Shown piece after piece: positions 59,882-64,000 of a DNA stretch of 64,000 bases. Source of the stretch: Myxococcus qinghaiensis. Its GTDB lineage: Bacteria > Myxococcota > Myxococcia > Myxococcales > Myxococcaceae. How positions within the stretch are numbered: the first letter of the stretch is position 1; the number at the start of each line of letters is the position of its first letter. The notes beneath the pieces are model-generated. The model saw only the letters and a program-made list of their open reading frames with translations. It was not told the origin of the DNA and made no database searches. The stretch is from positions 1 to 64,000 of the forward strand of contig NZ_JAKCFA010000017.1 of the NCBI RefSeq assembly GCF_024198215.1. The letters are read 5' to 3'. Both the position numbers and the translations under genes were made by a program.

Positions 59882-62800
59882 GTGCTCAACGCCTTCCGGC
59901 ATCACGGCGAGCGGCGGCTCGAGCGCGCCATGACGTTGGCGGACCACTCGTGCTCAACGCCTTCCGGCATCACGGCGAGCGACGGGCCGACATCAGCGTC
60001 TCCTTCCTGTCGTGCTCAACGCCTTCCGGCATCACGGCGAGCGGCGGCAGCACCAACACGATGTACTTCCTCAACACCAAGTAGTGCTCAACGCCTTCCG
60101 GCATCACGGCGAGCGGCGGATAATCTCCGCGCCGCCTACGACGCCGCGAAGGGGGCTCAACGCCTTCCGGCATCACGGCGTACGGCGGCCCCTTCGCATC
60201 GAAGGCGCCACCACTGAGGAGCTCTGAGTGCTCGACGCCTTCCGGCATCTCGGCGAGCGGAGGCAGGAGTGGAGCAGCCCGTGGACGGGTGGTCAACGCC
60301 ACCGGCATCACGCGAGCGACGGTGCTTCTGCTGCAGGCCGCTTGCAGGGGCCTCCATCCTCCTGCATCGCGGGGAACGACGGCCCCGTCTACAACTTCGG
60401 CATCAACCGAGAGATGAAGTGCTCAACGCCTTCCGGCATCACGGCGAGCGGCAGACCACAAGACGTACCAGTACTTCCCATACACGTTGTACTCAACGCC
60501 TTCCGGCATCACGGCGAGCGGCGGCTGGACACGACTGGAGTGCTTCGCTCCGAGGAGGGTGCTCGACGCCTTCCGGCATCCCGGCGAGCGGCGGCAGAGC
60601 ACGGTGAAGGGATCACGAAGACATTCAAGTGCTCAACGCCTTCCGGCATCACGGCGAGCGGCGGTACGTCGACCTGCGCTACCGCCGCGAGAGCGACGGG
60701 TGCTCAACGCCTTCCGGCATCACGGCGAGCGGCGGTACACCGGGCGCCAGGTGACGACGTTCTTGTACAGTGCTCAACGCCTTCCGGCATCACGGCGAGC
60801 GGCGGGCAACCCCTGCAACTACTGGTTCATCACCGACCAGTGCTCAACGCCTTCCGGCATCACGGCGAGCGGCGGTCGGGCCTACTGGTGATGGATGATG
60901 CGGACCGGTTGTGATCAACGCCTTCCGGCATCACGGCGAGCGGCGGACTACGTTCGGCAGAACGCGCAGATCGGTGACCGGTGCTCAACGCCTTCCGGCA
61001 TCACGGCGAGCGGCGGGCAGTACGCCTCTCGCATCGAGCGAGGGCGCGCCATGTGCTCAACGCCTTCCGGCACCACGGCGAGCGACGGTGTCCAAGTCGG
61101 ACACCGACCTGTACATCCAGTGGGGATGCTCAACGCCTTCCGGCATCACGGCGAGCGGCGGGTGCGGAGACATCATGAGAGCAGGCGTGAATAGGTGCTC
61201 AACGCCCTCCGGCATCACGGCGAGCGGCGGGCGACACCATCGCCACGCTGTCGCAGGAACTGGAGAGGTGCTCAACGCCTTCCGGCATCACGGCGAGCGG
61301 CGGTCTCGGCCATGGACCCCGCGCTAGTGCGCGAATCCGAGTGCTCAACGCCTTCCGGCATCACGGCGAGAGGCAGCGGGGGGCCCTGGAGGACTTGAAG
61401 GGCCGGCTCACGGTGTTCAACGCCTTCCGACATCACGGCGAGCGGCGGTCGACATGCTCGGGGTGCCCAACCCCATCAAGCACCTGTGCTCAACGCCTTC
61501 CGGCATCACGGCGAGCGGCGGACCGTCGAAGCCGATTTCGCGTCCATCTACATCAAGGTGCTCGACGCCTTCCGGCATCACGGCGAGCGGCGGGGGCCAT
61601 CGTCCTCGCTCGCTGCTCGGACATGTTGTGCTCAACGCCTTCCAGCATCACGGCGAGCGGCGGCGGCCAACGCCGAGGCCGAAAACGCGATGCGGCTGTG
61701 CTCAACGCCTCCCGGCATCACGGCGAGCGGCCGCAGCCCCACCCCGGCGCCGCGCTGCTGGAGCGGTGCTCAACGCCTTCCGGCATCACGGCGAGCGGCG
61801 GAGCTGTACCACGTGGAGCCGAAGGAGGAGTTGGCGTGCTCAACGCCTTCCGGCATCACGGCGAGCGGCGGTATCCGCAAGTATTACACGAAGTATCCGC
61901 CGAATGGGTACTCAACGCCTTCCGGCATCACAGCGAGCGGTGACCCACGAAGTAGGTGTACACCGCGCAGCACGGCGGCGCTCAACGCCTTCCGGCATCA
62001 CGGCGAGCGACGGCTCGCTCCATCCTCGCCGCGCTGGCGTACGAGAGGGTGCTCAACGCCTTCCGGCATCACGGCAAGCGGCGACGCCCTCGGCAAGACC
62101 ATCAGGCAGGTCGAGTGGCGGTGCTCAACGCCTTCCGGCATCACGGCGAGCGGCGGACCTCCGAGTGGGTGTCCGAGGCGCAGCAGATTGCGTGCTCAAC
62201 GCCTTCCGGCATCACGGCGAGCGGCGGAATCCCGCTGTTGGAAGAGGAGCCCCGAAACCGGTGCTCAACGCCTTCGGCATCACGGCGAGCGGCGGTGGCG
62301 GCACCAACAACACGGTGACTGTCACCATCAAGTGCTCACCGCCTTCCGGCATCACGGCACGCGGCGGCCTTTCATCCCAAGGAATGGTCGGAAGAGCTTA
62401 TGTGCTCAACGCCTTCCGGCATCACGGCGAGCGGCGGACGCCGCCTATGCTGCCTACGCCGTCGCCTACGCGTGCTCAACGCCTTGCGGCATCACGCCGC
62501 GCGACGGGTCCGCGACTCCTGGATTCACATCGTGGCTATGCGGTGCTCAACGCCTTCCGTCATCACGGCGAGCGGCGGAGGAAGACAGCCGTTGCGCTGG
62601 ACCGCTACGGCAGGGTGCGCAACGCCTTCCGGCAGCGCGGCGAGCGGCGGCTGCACGACCGCATCCGAGAAGGAGGACTCAAGCGTGCTCAACGCCTTAA
62701 GGCATCACGGCGAGCGGCAGCCCCCATCATGGAGGGGGCCATGGTCCTGACGGGCTAGTGCTCAACGCCTTCCGGCATCACGGCGAGCCGCGGAGCATCC

Positions 62801-63214
62801 GCACCATCGCAATCGACGAGGCGAAGGGTGCTCAACACCTTCCGGCATCACGGCGAGCGGCGACCAACCGTGGGCAGGGGATTTATGGTTCTTCTGTGCT
62901 TATCGCCTTCCTGCATCACGGCGAGCGGCGGAGGAACTGACGCGCGAACGCGTACTACCGTGTTGGTGCTCAACCCTTTTCCGGCAACACAGCGCGCGGC
63001 GACGGGGCGAGTCCCATCAGCACACGCATATGAGCAGTGTGCTCAACGCCTTCCGGCATCACGGCGAGCGGCGAGCGACCAGGAGCGTGCGGAGGTCTTC
63101 GTGAGTCGTGCTCAACGCATTCTGGCATCACGGCGTACATCGGCGGATTCAGGACGACATGGGCGCATTCACGAACGTGTGCTCAACGCCTTCCGGCGTC
63201 ACGGCGAGCGGTGG
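59882..63214 (-). CRISPR. CRISPR array, about 48 repeats of 36 bp (type III-linked)
   Basis: Plus-strand repeat begins GTGCTCAACGCCTTCC and ends GGCATCACGGCGAGCGGCGG, 36 bp in all. I count 48 units, including two degenerate ones (about 60289-60322 and 60345-60380). Most of the 47 spacers are 32-37 bp; short ones (22-26 bp) occur near 59986, 60264 and 60323. Many repeats carry point changes, mainly at 60153-60380 and 62332-63214. Several spacers translate on the plus strand to phage-like peptides, for instance NTMYFLNTK at 60048-60083. Strand is set to minus because the minus-strand repeat ends GTTGAGCAC, the cmr-like gene also lies on minus and the AT-richer flank is on the right; orientation remains uncertain. 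Confidence 0.93.
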
Positions 63215-63559
63215 AGCCGCCCTATTCATGCATCTATTCATCTGTCAAAGATCCTCAAAACCGCACCGGGACTCTGCATTTCGCCCCGAATCCCTCCCAT
63301 GCCTCCGCTACGCACCAGTACATGAAAGTCCAACACCTCACAGGGCGCGAGCCGGAGCTAGTTCCTCCGAACAGTCCTCCTGGGAACCGATAGCCCGCCC
63401 CCACTGCTCCACGCACCCGCCGCGCAGTCCTATCACCAGCAACACCACACCTGACAGCATGGCGGCGCGCCCCCTCAAGTCCACCCGTTACCGAAACAGG
63501 TCACGGCCCAATCCCCCGAAGAGCATCTCTCCCGCGATGACGCTCCTCGAAGGTCCTGC
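63215..63559 (-). promoter_or_regulatory. Candidate CRISPR leader / intergenic region
   Basis: This roughly 345-bp stretch between the last repeat and the cmr6-like stop holds no gene. It has AT-richer pieces (ATTCATGCATCTATTCATCTG at 63224 onward) than the other flank, which is only about 47 bp beyond a terminator. If the array is read on the minus strand this would be the leader. No clear promoter was identified. Confidence 0.4.
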
Positions 63560-64000
63560 TCACGCGCTCCCCGTCAGGCGCTTTAGCAAGTCCTCACGAC
63601 GCTCCTGAAGCTTGGGACTCTTCACAAACGCCCGAAGAGTCTGGGCACACTCCGCACGCGCCTCGTGCGCCAGTGTCGCCAGCCTGTCGAGCCACTCCGT
63701 CTCGAACGCTCCGAGCACCTTGCGCTGCTCCGTCTTAGCCACGCGCTGCGCCTCCACCCACACCTTGAACGCGTCCCGCTCCAGCGAGGGTCGTGACACC
63801 GCGCGCGGCGGCTGAACAACCACGCTCCCCTCGGGCGCCAGCCGCCCATAGCCCGCAGCCGTCTTGCCACCCACGCCCCAGTCGCGCAGGGCCTCGCACA
63901 ACCGGTCGGCGGCCCAGCGCAACAACAAGAGCGTCTCGGCATCGGCCCCCGGGGCCACGCTCAGCGCCACGAGGAACCGTCCCTCGGGGCGCACGGACAG
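63560..64000 (-). CDS. Cmr6-like RAMP protein, partial (5' end outside window)
   Basis: The frame is open to the window edge; only the C-terminal about 146 residues are seen. The segment LRDWGVGGKTAAGYGRLAPE is the Gly-rich C-terminal motif of Cmr6-type RAMPs in type III-B effector complexes, preceded by ETLLLLRWAADRLCEALRDW. A charged helical tail (about 75 residues, EAQRVAKTEQRKVLGAFETE) follows, longer than in many Cmr6. Transcription runs toward the CRISPR array. Cmr complexes cut RNA complementary to the crRNA and trigger Cas10. Confidence 0.75.
   Translation of the reverse strand: MSVRPEGRFLVALSVAPGADAETLLLLRWAADRLCEALRDWGVGGKTAAGYGRLAPEGSVVVQPPRAVSRPSLERDAFKVWVEAQRVAKTEQRKVLGAFETEWLDRLATLAHEARAECAQTLRAFVKSPKLQERREDLLKRLTGSA

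Noticed and set aside
61454-62758. Long plus-strand open frames (up to 434 aa) with repeated CSTPSGITASGG
   Set aside because: They are translations of CRISPR repeats and spacers; the repetition follows the 36-bp repeat and no start or family is present.

Overview
The window is high-GC DNA with a strongly myxobacterial flavour (Myxococcus/Corallococcus-like). This rests on Ser/Thr kinases with TPR or TM tails, hybrid histidine kinases, many lipoproteins with lipoboxes, a GAF/HD-GYP protein, a Lys/Ala-rich histone H1-like protein and a Cmr-linked CRISPR array. The assignment is inferred from gene content and codon style; no rRNA is present.

Layout. 1-4820 is a mobile-element scar: an apparently complete IS3-family element (149-1440), a 5'-truncated IS30 transposase, two small secreted-protein genes, and fragments of a DJ-1/PfpI gene, an IS91-type transposase and a GH30 glycosidase. 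4954-12122 is a compact plus-strand cluster that looks like an unusual RiPP (peptide natural product) pathway. It encodes a radical SAM/SPASM maturase, two Cys-rich precursor peptides plus a decayed third copy, a fusion of a class I isoprenoid-synthase fold with squalene-cyclase-like repeats, a GT1 glycosyltransferase, and an M50 metalloprotease with an N-terminal PqqD/RRE-like domain. 12292-12710 holds ISL3-type remnants, so the cluster sits between mobile-element debris on both sides.

12980-59769 is ordinary chromosome. It carries a lipoprotein with an odd C-terminus, tRNA-Pro(CGG), rpe, pyruvate kinase, an SprT-like protease, an NFACT protein, GH1 glycosidase, Dus, two-component and kinase genes, an ECF sigma/anti-sigma pair, a ClC channel, queF, a QueA-like gene, Ppx/GppA, a ThDP enzyme/flavin amine oxidase pair and an isocitrate dehydrogenase with a good terminator.

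59882-63214 is a CRISPR array of about 48 36-bp repeats. It is followed by a roughly 345-bp relatively AT-rich gap and the 3' part of a cmr6-like gene running off the window on the minus strand, which points to a type III-B system.

How the parts may work together. In the RiPP cluster the conserved leaders would be bound by the RRE-like domains, the core Cys-x-Thr-Tyr/Phe motifs would be modified by the radical SAM enzyme, and the isoprenoid and sugar enzymes would decorate the product before M50 cleavage or export; this order is inference. The Cmr/CRISPR segment would provide RNA-guided phage defence.
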